Assembly (NCBI GenBank): GCA_030537195.1
Contig: JAUNOK010000014.1
Coordinates: 1 to 64,000 of the forward strand
Direction: 5' to 3'
Source of the DNA: Eubacteriales bacterium
Lineage (GTDB): Bacteria > Bacillota > Clostridia > Lachnospirales > Lachnospiraceae
DNA: 64,000 nucleotides
Shown: positions 44,528 through 53,907 of the stretch, piece after piece
How the letters are laid out: each line of letters begins with the position of its first letter
Numbering within the stretch: the stretch's first letter is position 1
Notes under the pieces: generated by a model
The model's input: only the letters and a program-made list of their open reading frames with translations
Database searches by the model: none
What the model was told of the DNA's origin: nothing
Translations under genes and position numbers: made by a program

Positions 44528-46132
44528 TTAAAGCTGTGGACCAGCAGCAACTAAAGCCTTACCAGCTTCGTTACCTGTATACTTAACAAAGTTCTTGTTA
44601 AATCTTGCAGCAAGATCCTTAGCCTTAGTCTCCCATTCAGAAGCATCAGCATATGTATCTCTTGGATCAAGGATTGCTGAATCTACTCCTGGAAGTTCTG
44701 TAGGAACTTCGAAGTTGAACATAGGAATCTTCTTTGTTGGAGCTGTGTTAATAGCACCTGAAAGGATAGCGTCAATGATACCACGAGTATCCTTAATAGA
44801 GATTCTCTTACCTGTTCCATTCCATCCTGTGTTAACTAAGTAAGCCTTAGCTCCACTCTTCTCCATCTTCTTAACAAGCTCTGCAGCATACTTTGTAGGA
44901 TGAAGTTCAAGGAATGCCTGTCCGAAGCAAGCTGAGAATGTAGGTGTAGGCTCTGTGATTCCTCTCTCTGTACCAGCAAGCTTAGCAGTAAATCCTGAAA
45001 GGAAGTAGTACTGTGTCTGCTCTGGTGTAAGGATAGATACTGGAGGAAGTACTCCGAAAGCATCTGCTGAAAGGAAGATTACATTCTTAGCTGCTGGAGC
45101 TGAAGAAATAGGTCTTACAATATTCTTAATATGGTTGATTGGATAAGATACACGAGTATTCTCTGTTACGCTCTTATCTGCAAAATCAATCTTTCCATTA
45201 GCATCAAGTGTAACGTTCTCAAGAAGAGCGTTTCTCTTAATAGCATTGTAGATATCTGGCTCTGAATCCTTATCAAGGTTGATAACCTTAGCATAGCATC
45301 CACCTTCAAAGTTGAATACGCCATTGTCATCCCAACCATGCTCATCATCACCGATAAGAAGTCTCTTAGGATCTGTAGAAAGTGTTGTCTTACCTGTTCC
45401 TGAAAGACCGAAGAAGATTGCTGTATTCTCTCCATTTAAATCTGTGTTAGCTGAGCAGTGCATTGAAGCAATACCCTTTAATGGAAGGTAGTAGTTCATC
45501 ATAGAGAACATACCCTTCTTCATCTCTCCACCATACCATGTGTTGATGATTACCTGCTCATGGCTTGTGATGTTGAATGCTACACATGTCTCTGAGTTAA
45601 GACCTAATTCTGCATAGTTCTCAACCTTAGCCTTAGAAGCATTATATACAACGAAATCTGGCTCGAAGTTCTCAAGTTCTTCTGCTGTTGGCTTAATGAA
45701 CATATTAGTTACAAAATGTGCCTGCCAAGCAACTTCAACGATGAAACGAACTGCCATTCTTGTGTCCTTGTTAGCTCCACAAAATGCATCAACTACGAAA
45801 AGTCTCTTATTAGAAAGCTCTGCCTTAGCGATGTCCTTAACCTTAGCCCATACATCTTCTGACATTGGGTGGTTATCGTTCTTATACTCATCTGATGTCC
45901 ACCATACAGTGTCCTTAGAGTTCTCATCAACAACGATGTACTTGTCTTTAGGAGAACGACCTGTGTAGATACCTGTCATAACGTTAACAGCTCCAAGTTC
46001 GCTTTCCTTACCAACTTCATAACCTTCGTTAGTAGACTTAGTCTCTTCCTCGAATAATAATTCATAAGAAGGATTGTAGACGATCTCTGTAGCACCTGTG
46101 ATGCCATACTTGCTTAAATCGATTTTTGCCAT
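44528..46132 (-). CDS. pckA: Phosphoenolpyruvate carboxykinase (ATP)
   Basis: 534 aa. Interconverts oxaloacetate plus ATP and PEP, CO2 plus ADP. In anaerobes it often runs in the carboxylating direction during fermentation to succinate. Has the ATP-type P-loop [11 protein letters not shown], the [12 protein letters not shown]-terminal block, [11 protein letters not shown] and the DDEHGWDD metal site. Normal length. Monocistronic, with its own promoter; 6S RNA lies just downstream on the same strand. Confidence 0.97.
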   Translation of the reverse strand: MAKIDLSKYGITGATEIVYNPSYELLFEEETKSTNEGYEVGKESELGAVNVMTGIYTGRSPKDKYIVVDENSKDTVWWTSDEYKNDNHPMSEDVWAKVKDIAKAELSNKRLFVVDAFCGANKDTRMAVRFIVEVAWQAHFVTNMFIKPTAEELENFEPDFVVYNASKAKVENYAELGLNSETCVAFNITSHEQVIINTWYGGEMKKGMFSMMNYYLPLKGIASMHCSANTDLNGENTAIFFGLSGTGKTTLSTDPKRLLIGDDEHGWDDNGVFNFEGGCYAKVINLDKDSEPDIYNAIKRNALLENVTLDANGKIDFADKSVTENTRVSYPINHIKNIVRPISSAPAAKNVIFLSADAFGVLPPVSILTPEQTQYYFLSGFTAKLAGTERGITEPTPTFSACFGQAFLELHPTKYAAELVKKMEKSGAKAYLVNTGWNGTGKRISIKDTRGIIDAILSGAINTAPTKKIPMFNFEVPTELPGVDSAILDPRDTYADASEWETKAKDLAARFNKNFVKYTGNEAGKALVAAGPQL

Positions 46133-46188
46133 CTTACATAAACCTCTTTTCTTATAATTTCTTGTAAATTATTACAAAATTCTTCTTA

Positions 46189-46217
46189 ATTCTATACCAA
46201 GCCCTAATTAAAATCAA
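46189..46217 (-). promoter_or_regulatory. Predicted promoter of pckA
   Basis: TTGATT, 17 bp, TAGAAT on the minus strand, giving a leader of roughly 50 nt. Confidence 0.55.
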
Positions 46218-46272
46218 TAAAAAATTGTTAAATTTTTCTCGAAATCTGATACATATTAATTTTATTAGTTAT

Positions 46273-47211
46273 TTATTTCTCAGGAGCAGTCTTTTCATAC
46301 TGGATATCTTCAATTGTTTCACTTGAAAGCCTGATTGCTTCAAGCACCACATTTTCTGCGACTCCCATGTTCTCGGCCACTTCTTTTACCGTAGGCTTTC
46401 TTCCTAATTCTTCTTTAAGACGTGTTCCCCAGTCATTAACAAGATTAACTTTATTGAGAATTTTTCCCGAAACCATATTAACATCTGTCTGCTCATCTAT
46501 AAGCATATTAAGACTTCCTTCAATAAGTTCCTTAACTGCATCATCAATTCCATTAAGGACATTAAGAAGGTCTTCCTGTCCACCCTCTTTAATCTTGTCC
46601 TTCCACTCGTAATTATTAAGCCATTCCTGCTGTCCTATATATGCAGTCATAGCCAGATTAGCCTCCTGCACAAGATCACAGGCAAGAACGCCTTTGCCTC
46701 TGAATGGTTCTATCCATGAAGCAATCTTTTCAAGATAACTTTCTGTAAGCAGCTTAAGCGACTCTTTATCGTTATCTTCAACTATGTTCATAAGAAGATA
46801 TGATCTGGTAACATCTGTCATAGGCTGTATTCCTGATATGTCTTCAAGATACATTTTCAGATACTTCTCATCTTCCTCGTAATCAAGATGACTTACAATA
46901 TCATCTGCAACCTTCTTATCTTCCTCTTCTTCCTTAGAAATGTGTTTGTCATCCTCATCAGTATTATCTTCTGATGCGCTTTCCATCATCTTTAGGAATT
47001 CATTATCTATGCTGTCTTCACCCTGTATCTTAATTCCATTAGCCATCAGATATCCTGAAATCATCTGGAATTTGGCGTCATCTAATGCCATATCTTTAAA
47101 AAAGCTGTGCACATCTTCTCTTGTAACAATATTGCCATTAACCTTGGCGTATTCTTTAATACTTCCAACAGCATCCATAAACGCTGCCTGGGAATCTTTA
47201 TTTTCTGCCAT
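46273..47211 (-). CDS. Sigma-70-like protein without promoter-recognition regions
   Basis: 312 aa. N-terminal segment resembling sigma region 1.1 (10-65: KEYAKVNGNIVTREDVHSFF), a very acidic stretch (75-110), then region 1.2-like KYLKMYLEDISGIQPMT, region 2.1/2.2-like YLEKIASWIEPFRGKGVLACDLVQEANLAM, and region 3-like LGRKPTVKEVAENMGVAENVVLEA. Regions 2.3/2.4 and 4.1/4.2, which melt and recognise promoters, are not visible. It could bind core polymerase without directing it to promoters. Monocistronic. The assignment to the sigma-70 domain family is reasonably firm; the function is not. Confidence 0.7.
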   Translation of the reverse strand: MAENKDSQAAFMDAVGSIKEYAKVNGNIVTREDVHSFFKDMALDDAKFQMISGYLMANGIKIQGEDSIDNEFLKMMESASEDNTDEDDKHISKEEEEDKKVADDIVSHLDYEEDEKYLKMYLEDISGIQPMTDVTRSYLLMNIVEDNDKESLKLLTESYLEKIASWIEPFRGKGVLACDLVQEANLAMTAYIGQQEWLNNYEWKDKIKEGGQEDLLNVLNGIDDAVKELIEGSLNMLIDEQTDVNMVSGKILNKVNLVNDWGTRLKEELGRKPTVKEVAENMGVAENVVLEAIRLSSETIEDIQYEKTAPEK

Positions 47212-47299
47212 ATTATCTAACCTCTTTCAACTTAATTCGTACTGTATAATATAACACATAAGTAAGTGTTTGGTAAATGCATTATTTCAGTATACACAT

Positions 47300-47328
47300 T
47301 TGACAAAAATAAGCCCACAGCTTATAGT
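47300..47328 (+). promoter_or_regulatory. Predicted promoter of the RpiB-like gene
   Basis: Consensus TTGACA, 17 bp, TATAGT on the plus strand, 34 bp before the ATG at 47363. Confidence 0.7.
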
Positions 47329-47362
47329 TTATATAAAATATAAGAAAAGAGGAGATTTCATA

Positions 47363-48001
47363 ATGAGAATCGCATTAATTAATGAAAACAGCCAGGCTGC
47401 CAAGAATGAGATGATCTACGCATCACTTAAGAAGGTTGCAGAAAGCAAAGGACATACAGTTGATAACTATGGTATGTACTCTGCTGATGACAAGGCACAG
47501 CTTACATATGTACAGAACGGTATCCTTGCTGCTATTCTTTTAAACAGCGGTGCTGCTGATTTCGTAGTAACAGGCTGCGGTACTGGTGAAGGTGCTATGT
47601 TAGCACTTAATTCTTTCCCTGGAGTTCTCTGTGGACATGTTGTTGATCCTTCAGACGCTTATATGTTCATGCAGATTAACGATGGTAACGCTATTGCTCT
47701 TCCATTTGCAAAGGGCTTCGGATGGGGTGCAGAACTTAACCTCACATACATCTTTGAAAAGCTTTTCGAGGGTGAACCAGGTGGCGGATATCCTAAGGAA
47801 AGAGTTGTTCCAGAACAGAGAAACAAGAAGATTCTAGACGGTGTAAGAGCTGTTACTCTTAAGCAGGATCTCGTAGAAGTTCTTAAGGAGCTTGATCAGG
47901 ATCTCGTTAAAGGTGCTGTTGCAGGTGAGAAGTTTGAAGAACTTTTCTTTGCTAACTGCAAGGATGAGAAGATTGCTGAGTACGTTAAGACTCTCAGATA
48001 A
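47363..48001 (+). CDS. RpiB/LacA/LacB-family sugar-phosphate isomerase
   Basis: 212 aa from ATG 47363 (AGAGGAG just upstream; the longer frame from 47270 lacks a site). The family core is visible: ALINENSQAAKNEMIYASLKK at the N-terminus and the active-site loop VTGCGTGEGAMLALNSFPGVLCG, which corresponds to the CGTGIG...NKFPGIRA motif of RpiB. It is about 60 residues longer than RpiB, with a C-terminal helical extension. Likely acts on a phosphorylated sugar; ribose-5-phosphate is not certain. Monocistronic. Confidence 0.85.
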   Translation: MRIALINENSQAAKNEMIYASLKKVAESKGHTVDNYGMYSADDKAQLTYVQNGILAAILLNSGAADFVVTGCGTGEGAMLALNSFPGVLCGHVVDPSDAYMFMQINDGNAIALPFAKGFGWGAELNLTYIFEKLFEGEPGGGYPKERVVPEQRNKKILDGVRAVTLKQDLVEVLKELDQDLVKGAVAGEKFEELFFANCKDEKIAEYVKTLR

Positions 48002-48020
48002 TTAATTCAGTATAGTACTT

Positions 48021-48055
48021 AAAAAGGTGCCTCCGTTAATCCGGAGACACCTTTT
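48021..48055. terminator. Bidirectional terminator between RpiB-like gene and bioY
   Basis: A 15-bp stem (AAAAAGGTGCCTCCG with its complement, one G-U) with a 6-nt loop, T-rich on both sides (plus-strand tail CTTTTTCTTT). It lies between convergent genes. Confidence 0.85.
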
Positions 48056-48070
48056 TCTTTAACCTCTTAA

Positions 48071-48628
48071 TTATGCTGCTTTCTGTATAAGACCAGCTCT
48101 GGTTATTGCATATCTGACTGTCTTTCCAAGAAGTGTCGCAATAACTATCTTGGCAATATCAAATCCAATGAATGGATACACACATACTGTAAGTGCATAT
48201 GTGACTGAACATTTCATGAGGTATACAAACCATACCGTACCAAATGCATATGCAACAGCAGTTCCCACTACCCATCCAAGCATTGTAAGGATAACATTTC
48301 TGTGTGAAAGCTCAATCACAGCTCCACCTATAAGCGCCATGAATATGAATCCTATAAGGTATCCTCCTGTTGGTCCAAGAAGCTTTCCTAACCCGCCTGA
48401 GAATCCTGAAAATACAGGAAGTCCGACAGCTCCAAGCAACAGATATATTCCATAGCTTCCTGTTCCTGCCCATATACCAAGTACAAATACTGTGAAGTAA
48501 ATCACAAGATTAGTAAGTGATATTGGAATCTGACCAATTGGAACTGAAAGTGGTCCAAGAATACATGTAACTGCTGCCATCATAGCCATGAATGTCAGCT
48601 GATAAATAGTAACCTTTTTGCTTTTCAT
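48071..48628 (-). CDS. bioY: Biotin transporter BioY
   Basis: 185 aa. Substrate-binding membrane S component of an ECF transporter for biotin. Six membrane helices; the family signature includes GPLSVPIGQIPISLTNLVIY and GLPVFSGFSGGLGKLLGPTGGYLIGF (separate blocks). The frame extends to 48679, but ATG at 48628 has AGAGGA. The energising EcfAAT genes are not in the window, so a shared ECF module elsewhere is expected. A BirA-like operator precedes the promoter. Confidence 0.93.
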   Translation of the reverse strand: MKSKKVTIYQLTFMAMMAAVTCILGPLSVPIGQIPISLTNLVIYFTVFVLGIWAGTGSYGIYLLLGAVGLPVFSGFSGGLGKLLGPTGGYLIGFIFMALIGGAVIELSHRNVILTMLGWVVGTAVAYAFGTVWFVYLMKCSVTYALTVCVYPFIGFDIAKIVIATLLGKTVRYAITRAGLIQKAA

Positions 48629-48670
48629 AATTATAGTCCTCTTTTCAAATGTAGTAATACAACATTTGTT

Positions 48671-48699
48671 ATTGTACACACTTAAAAAACTATTGTCAA
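48671..48699 (-). promoter_or_regulatory. Predicted promoter of bioY
   Basis: Consensus TTGACA, 17 bp, TACAAT on the minus strand, 42 bp before the bioY start. Confidence 0.7.
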
Positions 48700-48702
48700 C
48701 CT

Positions 48703-48735
48703 ATTGTTAATTTAAGTTAACATTACATTAACAAT
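48703..48735. promoter_or_regulatory. BirA-like biotin operator upstream of bioY
   Basis: Perfect 9-bp inverted repeat ATTGTTAAT-N15-ATTAACAAT. Known BirA boxes follow TTGTTAAC-N(14-16)-GTTAACAA, so both half-site and spacing fit. It ends three bases upstream of the -35 of the bioY promoter. A repressor-type BirA (with helix-turn-helix) would be needed in the genome. Confidence 0.75.
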
Positions 48736-48749
48736 ACATTTTCGCAAGG

Positions 48750-49169
48750 CTACTGTAATATGTACTGTATCATTCCCGGTCCAAGTTCTGGTGTTGGTCT
48801 TGCTATAAATCCATGCTTTTCATAGAATATCTCTCTGCCCTTGGCACACATAAGACACAGCATCATCCTTGTACCCTCCTGGGTGATGCCTTTGACATAA
48901 TCTATTATATGTTCTATAAGCATACTTCCTATATGTTTACTCTGATATTCTGGTATTATTATCAGATCCTGAATATAGCTTATTACAGCCATGTCTCCGA
49001 CTACCCTGCCCATTCCGATAGGCTTGTCATCATCATATACTGTAAATACCTTCACGCTGTTGTCCAGTGCTCTCTGAGCCTGATTCTCATCCAGCTTAAT
49101 CCAGCCGACCTGTTTTCTTAACGAAAGATACACATTAACATCTTTCATATCTTCTACTATTCTTATCAT
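48750..49169 (-). CDS. GNAT-family N-acetyltransferase
   Basis: 139 aa. GCN5-related acetyltransferase fold: the acetyl-CoA pyrophosphate loop is PEYQSKHIGSMLIEHI, preceded by the strand AVISYIQDLIII and followed by LMCAKGREIFYEKHGF. Close in style to small acetyltransferases of unknown substrate. The N-terminal part (YLSLRKQVGWIKLDENQAQRAL) is typical of the family. It lies upstream of bioY on the same strand but separated from it by the bioY operator and promoter. Confidence 0.88.
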   Translation of the reverse strand: MIRIVEDMKDVNVYLSLRKQVGWIKLDENQAQRALDNSVKVFTVYDDDKPIGMGRVVGDMAVISYIQDLIIIPEYQSKHIGSMLIEHIIDYVKGITQEGTRMMLCLMCAKGREIFYEKHGFIARPTPELGPGMIQYILQ

Positions 49170-49236
49170 AATCTTTATTTCCTATATTTTTTTTAACGAA
49201 TGGAATTATACTCGCTTTATTTATTAATGTCCAGTG

Positions 49237-49245
49237 TGCTATAAT
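49237..49245 (+). promoter_or_regulatory. Extended -10 promoter of the pectinesterase gene
   Basis: TGCTATAAT on the plus strand, 29 bp before the ATG; the -35 is poor, which an extended -10 can compensate for. Confidence 0.45.
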
Positions 49246-49274
49246 ATCAAAAAACATCGGAGGTGTGTATTTTC

Positions 49275-50216
49275 ATGATTACGGTATCTAAAGACAATTC
49301 TGGGGATTTCAATTCTATACAGAAGGCAGTTGATTCTGTTTCTGGCAGCAACAATGAAACTATATTTATTAAAAAAGGAATATATAAAGAACGTGTTGAA
49401 ATCCGAAAGAATAATATAACCTTAATCGGTGAAGATACTGACGAAACTATCATTACAGAAGGTTTCTACGCAAGAATGATTATGCCCGACGGCTCTAAGC
49501 GCGGGACTTTCCGTTCTTATACATTTCTTGTATATGCGAATAATTTCTCTGCCAGCAATATAACCTTCGAAAACAGTGCAGGATTCGGTGACAATGTTGG
49601 TCAGGCAATTGCTGTATATGCTGAAGGGGATAACATTACATTTAAGCACTGTAAAATTCTTGGTCATCAGGATACTTTATTCACTGGTCCACTGCCTCTT
49701 AAAGAAAAACAGCCTGGTGGCTTTACTGGTCCTACAATAGACGGCGAGAGAAAGCTTGTTCATCAGTTATATGAGGACTGTTTTATCTGCGGAGAAATTG
49801 ATTTCATATTTGGAAGTGCTGCTGCCTACTTTAAAGACTGTACTCTTTTTGCTCTAAACCGACATCAGCCTGTCAATTCTTACTATACTGCACCTTCAAC
49901 ATACGAAGGACAGGCATTTGGATATGTGTTTGATAACTGCACATTTACAGGCAACTGCCCTCCTAAAAGTGTCGCTTTAAGCAGACCATGGAGAATCCAT
50001 GCAAAGGTTGTACTTCTTAACTGTGAATATTCTGACCAGATAATTGATGAGGGCTTCACTGACTGGAATAAGCCTGAATCTCATGATACCGTATATTATG
50101 CTGAATACAATGGTCGCGGTGCTGGATATAATCCCGAAAAAAGAGCAGCTTATGTTCACCAGTTAGATGAAGCACAAGCTGCCCGTTATAATATTCAGAA
50201 TGTTTTAGAATCATGA
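49275..50216 (+). CDS. Pectinesterase (carbohydrate esterase family 8), intracellular
   Basis: 313 aa from ATG 49275 (GGAGGTG upstream). Removes methyl esters from galacturonate residues of pectin. The right-handed beta-helix signature residues are all present: Q110 in GQAIAV, D133 in GHQDTLF, D176 in EIDFIFG, and R237/W239 in LSRPWR. A short insertion (137-160) separates the two Asp motifs. No signal peptide is present, so it should act in the cytoplasm on imported methylated oligogalacturonides. Overlaps the convergent kinase gene by 6 bp. Confidence 0.93.
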   Translation: MITVSKDNSGDFNSIQKAVDSVSGSNNETIFIKKGIYKERVEIRKNNITLIGEDTDETIITEGFYARMIMPDGSKRGTFRSYTFLVYANNFSASNITFENSAGFGDNVGQAIAVYAEGDNITFKHCKILGHQDTLFTGPLPLKEKQPGGFTGPTIDGERKLVHQLYEDCFICGEIDFIFGSAAAYFKDCTLFALNRHQPVNSYYTAPSTYEGQAFGYVFDNCTFTGNCPPKSVALSRPWRIHAKVVLLNCEYSDQIIDEGFTDWNKPESHDTVYYAEYNGRGAGYNPEKRAAYVHQLDEAQAARYNIQNVLES

Positions 50217-51893
50217 TTTGCAGTCAAGTGTGAACCAGAACTCTACCCCGTCAGAAACATTTCTGACACCATACTGCTGTCCCATTGACTCCATAATAGC
50301 CTTAACGATTGACAATCCTATACCATTACCACCGTATTCTCTTGTTCTTGCTTTATCGGTTTTATAGAATTTCTCCCATATGCGTTCAAGGTCTTCATCT
50401 GCAATATTCTTGCCACTATTATATACTGTGACAGTGATTGTTGCCCCATCTTCTGACTTTGATGTTCTGACCTCTATCGCGTGTTTTCCATCAGAATGAT
50501 TAAGGGCATTAGATATATAATTAGTAAGAACTTCTTCTGTCTTGTATTCATCAGCCCATACGAAATTCTGTTCATTACGGTTGTCGAATACTATACTCAT
50601 ATTCTTCTGTCCTGCTCTGATTGCATTGGCATCAACTACAGAAGCTATCAACTCATTGATGTTAAAACGCTCCATCTCCGGTTCATCATTACCGAACTCT
50701 ATCTGGTTAAGTGTAAGCAGTCTCTTAACCATTATATTCATTTTATTAGCCTCATCCATGATGACATCGCAATAGAATTCCATGCTTTCAGGATCATCCG
50801 TTATGCCTTCCTTAAGACCTTCAGCATATCCCTGTATCAGGGCAATCGGAGTCTTTAATTCATGAGAAACATTTGAAAGGAAATCTGTTCTCATAATCTC
50901 AAGTTTTTCTTTCTTATCGATATCCTTCTTGAGTTCCAGATTGGCCTTCTTAAGCTCTGCTATGTTCTGTTCAAGTTTCTCAGACATGTTGTTCATACTT
51001 TTACCAAGCAGTCCAATCTCGCCTTTATCGCTGCCTTCATACCTTGCATCAAAATCCATCTCTGACATTCTCTCTGCAATATTAGAAAGCTGTTTAATAG
51101 GTCTTGTAATATATGTTGACACAACAAATGCTGCAATTATTCCAACTACAAGAATTGCTCCTCCAACATATTTAATAAGTGTTGTTGATATATTGACATT
51201 ATCCTTAATTCCCTGAATTGGAGTTCTTAATATGATTGAATAGCCATTATCGAGAGTTCCCCATATCTCAAGATAATAATCTCCAAGTCTCTCATCATAT
51301 ACTTTCTGGAGAGTGTATTTATCATTGGAACTTATTATTGTTCTGTTCTCAACAAGTGATGTACCTGACATATCAATAATATCATCAAATCTCTTCTTGT
51401 GATCCTTCTTATCATCCATATCTGCAGGATTATCTGTAACAGAGTCATCTGATGAACCATCTGCCGAACCATTATTATACGATTCATCATCAGGATTCTT
51501 CGGTTCAGGTGCTTTATCAGAAGAGCTATTGGTCTTGAATATATCTCCATTAAATATACTCATACGGAGTCGTTCAATCATTGAATCATCGCCCTGGGTA
51601 CTTACATATATTGTACACCAGCTGCTGTCAACGACAAGGACAGATATACCCTTGGCCGTAGATATATTCTCCATATCAGCACACATCGTATCTTTATCTA
51701 TCTGGGAATCTGTGTATTTCTGCATAATATCATTGACATTCTCATACGAACTTATCATGCTCTTCTGCTTTCGGTTCATATACACTTTCTCAGAAAATAT
51801 GCTGTTAAAGCCTATAAGCATTGCAACAAGACATGTAACCGTCGCAACCAAAAGAAGTGTAATCTTGAATTTAATAGAATGTATCTTCATCAC
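50211..51893 (-). CDS. Two-component sensor histidine kinase
   Basis: 560 aa. First membrane helix 9-31, extracytoplasmic sensor about 32-240 with a low-complexity Ser/Asp/Asn/Lys segment (about 120-160), second helix about 245-265, HAMP, HisKA with NVSHELKTPIALIQGYAEGLKEG and HATPase with NYISNALNHSDGKH and GGNGIGLSIVKAI. Resembles the envelope-sensing kinases common in Clostridia. Follows its response regulator by 29 bp. Signal unknown. Confidence 0.92.
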   Translation of the reverse strand: MMKIHSIKFKITLLLVATVTCLVAMLIGFNSIFSEKVYMNRKQKSMISSYENVNDIMQKYTDSQIDKDTMCADMENISTAKGISVLVVDSSWCTIYVSTQGDDSMIERLRMSIFNGDIFKTNSSSDKAPEPKNPDDESYNNGSADGSSDDSVTDNPADMDDKKDHKKRFDDIIDMSGTSLVENRTIISSNDKYTLQKVYDERLGDYYLEIWGTLDNGYSIILRTPIQGIKDNVNISTTLIKYVGGAILVVGIIAAFVVSTYITRPIKQLSNIAERMSEMDFDARYEGSDKGEIGLLGKSMNNMSEKLEQNIAELKKANLELKKDIDKKEKLEIMRTDFLSNVSHELKTPIALIQGYAEGLKEGITDDPESMEFYCDVIMDEANKMNIMVKRLLTLNQIEFGNDEPEMERFNINELIASVVDANAIRAGQKNMSIVFDNRNEQNFVWADEYKTEEVLTNYISNALNHSDGKHAIEVRTSKSEDGATITVTVYNSGKNIADEDLERIWEKFYKTDKARTREYGGNGIGLSIVKAIMESMGQQYGVRNVSDGVEFWFTLDCKS

Positions 51894-51922
51894 ACACTGC
51901 CTTCCTTAAAATGTATAAATAA

Positions 51923-52600
51923 TCAGTCAACAATAAACTTATAACCCATGCCCCAGATAGTCTTGATGTAATCGCCTTTGTCACCCATCTTCTTTCTTAA
52001 CTTCTTGACATGTGTATCAATAGTTCTTGCATCTCCATAATAATCATAATTCCATACATTATTAAGAATCTTCTCTCTTGACAATGCAATACCCTTATTC
52101 TCAATAAAATAAGTAAGCAGCTCAAATTCCTTATAACTTAGCTCTATCTCTTCACCATCTATCTTAACAATATGCGCAGCTTTATCTATAGTAATTCCGC
52201 CTATCTCAATTATCTCGTTACTGTCAACACCATATGCACGTCTTATAATTGCATCAACTCTTGCTGTAAGAATCTTAGGTGAGAATGGCTTTGCTATATA
52301 TTCATCAGCACCGCACTCAAATCCCTGAAGTTCGTCCATCTCCTCACCCTTGGCTGTAAGCATAATAATTGGAACTTTCGAATCCTTTCTTATCTGCCTG
52401 CACACTTCCCAGCCATCCATTCTTGGCATCATGACATCAAGAATTATAAGTGCAATATCTTTATTCTCCATAAATGTATCAACAGCCTCAACACCATCAG
52501 CTGCCTCAATAACAACATAGCCTTTTCTTGTCAGGAAATCGCTTACAAGCTTTCTCATTCTGCTTTCATCATCTACTACTAAAATCTTCATCTTATCCAT
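51923..52600 (-). CDS. OmpR/PhoB-family response regulator
   Basis: 225 aa. Receiver with VVDDE, Asp53 in LIILDVMMPRMDGWE, Thr in MLTAKG and Lys in IAKPF. The C-terminal winged helix (about 125-225) carries ELLTYFIENKGIALSREKILNNVW and RTIDTHVKKLRKKMG in pieces. Paired with the kinase downstream. It probably regulates envelope-related genes; no operator is proposed here. Confidence 0.93.
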   Translation of the reverse strand: MDKMKILVVDDESRMRKLVSDFLTRKGYVVIEAADGVEAVDTFMENKDIALIILDVMMPRMDGWEVCRQIRKDSKVPIIMLTAKGEEMDELQGFECGADEYIAKPFSPKILTARVDAIIRRAYGVDSNEIIEIGGITIDKAAHIVKIDGEEIELSYKEFELLTYFIENKGIALSREKILNNVWNYDYYGDARTIDTHVKKLRKKMGDKGDYIKTIWGMGYKFIVD

Positions 52601-52686
52601 ATGTAATCCTCACTTTCACGGTGAATTAATTGTCTATATATTATCTGATAAATATGTTTAAAATGTGTACTCTGTTCATAAATTTA

Positions 52687-53175
52687 TTATTCAAGCCCAA
52701 ACATTTCCCGACATATCTTTTTGCCGCTCTCCGTCTTAAAAATGTTGTTATATGCCTTTAGCGCAGCTTCCTTCGTCAGATTATCCTCATACAGATTAAC
52801 TAAGAAATCTGCCTCGACAAGTATCTGGTAATCAATTCCGTCAATATTGTTGTAAGTATGGTGATGTCCTATCAAATACTGCACTCTTTCTGATACTTCA
52901 CTGTCAAAGCCAAGCTTCTCAAGAAGTTCTGCTGCAATAGCCGGACCTTCTTTTTCCTGCAGCTTTCCGCCACACTCTCCATATTTTTCTTCACATGTAT
53001 GAATCCCGATATCATGTGTAAGTGCCGCTGTTTCGATTACAAAAAGACATTGGTCATCAACATTTTCCATCTGGGCAATCAGCTTTGCATAACTGTGAAC
53101 CTTGCAAAAATGCTGTATTCTCTTAGCGTCTCCTTTATATAATTCAATCATTGCCATATGAAGTCTGTTAATCAT
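52687..53175 (-). CDS. HD-domain phosphohydrolase
   Basis: 162 aa. Metal-dependent HD fold: the ligand residues are His in KVHSYAKL, HD in ALTHDIGIHT, His residues in IGHHHTY and Asp in VEADFLVNL. Small single-domain form without a nucleotide-binding partner domain. Starts 11 bp after the LUD-domain gene and is co-transcribed with it. Substrate unknown (nucleotide or dNTP-type substrates are usual for the family). Confidence 0.85.
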   Translation of the reverse strand: MINRLHMAMIELYKGDAKRIQHFCKVHSYAKLIAQMENVDDQCLFVIETAALTHDIGIHTCEEKYGECGGKLQEKEGPAIAAELLEKLGFDSEVSERVQYLIGHHHTYNNIDGIDYQILVEADFLVNLYEDNLTKEAALKAYNNIFKTESGKKICREMFGLE

Positions 53176-53186
53176 AGTGTCTCCTT

Positions 53187-53813
53187 TTAATAACCAAGTG
53201 TGTCATTTACAAGTATTACATGTATTCTTCCGACATGGCGTGAATATCTTGTAATCAGGAACTGACAGCATAATGTGTCTGGTGATTTGCAGTCAAAGCA
53301 TTTTCCGGTTGTTTTACAAGGTGTCTTGACATCGAAATTCTGTGCATTGGTTGGTGCAGCTATATTTCTCGCACGCTTCATTGCTGAATCGAGATCGGAA
53401 CAGACTTTGTTCATTCCAACTATAAAGATAACCTTCTTTGGTCCTTGTGCTATGCATGAAACACGGTTGGAATTACCATCAATATTGACAAGTATTCCAT
53501 CACTTGTCATTGCATTTGCACTTGATAAGAACACATCAGCGTCATATGAAGCCAGAAGACCCTCTCTTGGAGTCATCTTAGAGCGGTCTATATAATTATA
53601 ATTGCCCTCCTTCAAAGCCTCAACAAGTCCAATCTCCTGCGCGCTGTGACAGCCGCCCATAGCAATTGTGCTTTCCTCGTCAATTAACTCCAAAGCCTGC
53701 TTTAAAGCAGCTTCTTTATCCTCTGCATAATATCCTGACATATTTCTTGACTGTAAACCCTTAATCACAGTCTGTGCCAGTACTTCATTTCTTTTCTTTA
53801 CATTATCATCCAT
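53187..53813 (-). CDS. LUD-domain protein (LutC/YkgG-like)
   Basis: 208 aa from ATG 53813 (GGAGGATAC upstream). Members of the LutC/LUD family take part in lactate oxidation or bind nucleotide cofactors. Conserved block TIAMGGCHSAQEIGLVEAL and the C-terminal cysteine-rich piece CKTTGKCFDCKSPDTLCCQFL, which could hold an iron-sulfur cluster. The LutA and LutB partners are not adjacent, so it is a solitary LUD protein of unknown role. Confidence 0.82.
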   Translation of the reverse strand: MDDNVKKRNEVLAQTVIKGLQSRNMSGYYAEDKEAALKQALELIDEESTIAMGGCHSAQEIGLVEALKEGNYNYIDRSKMTPREGLLASYDADVFLSSANAMTSDGILVNIDGNSNRVSCIAQGPKKVIFIVGMNKVCSDLDSAMKRARNIAAPTNAQNFDVKTPCKTTGKCFDCKSPDTLCCQFLITRYSRHVGRIHVILVNDTLGY

Positions 53814-53907
53814 GCTTGTATCCTCCAGTCTATGTAAATATTTAGTATGCCTATTATAGCACAATTATCTTTATATTTTCTCTTCCTGTGATTGCTTTCA
53901 AATTCTT

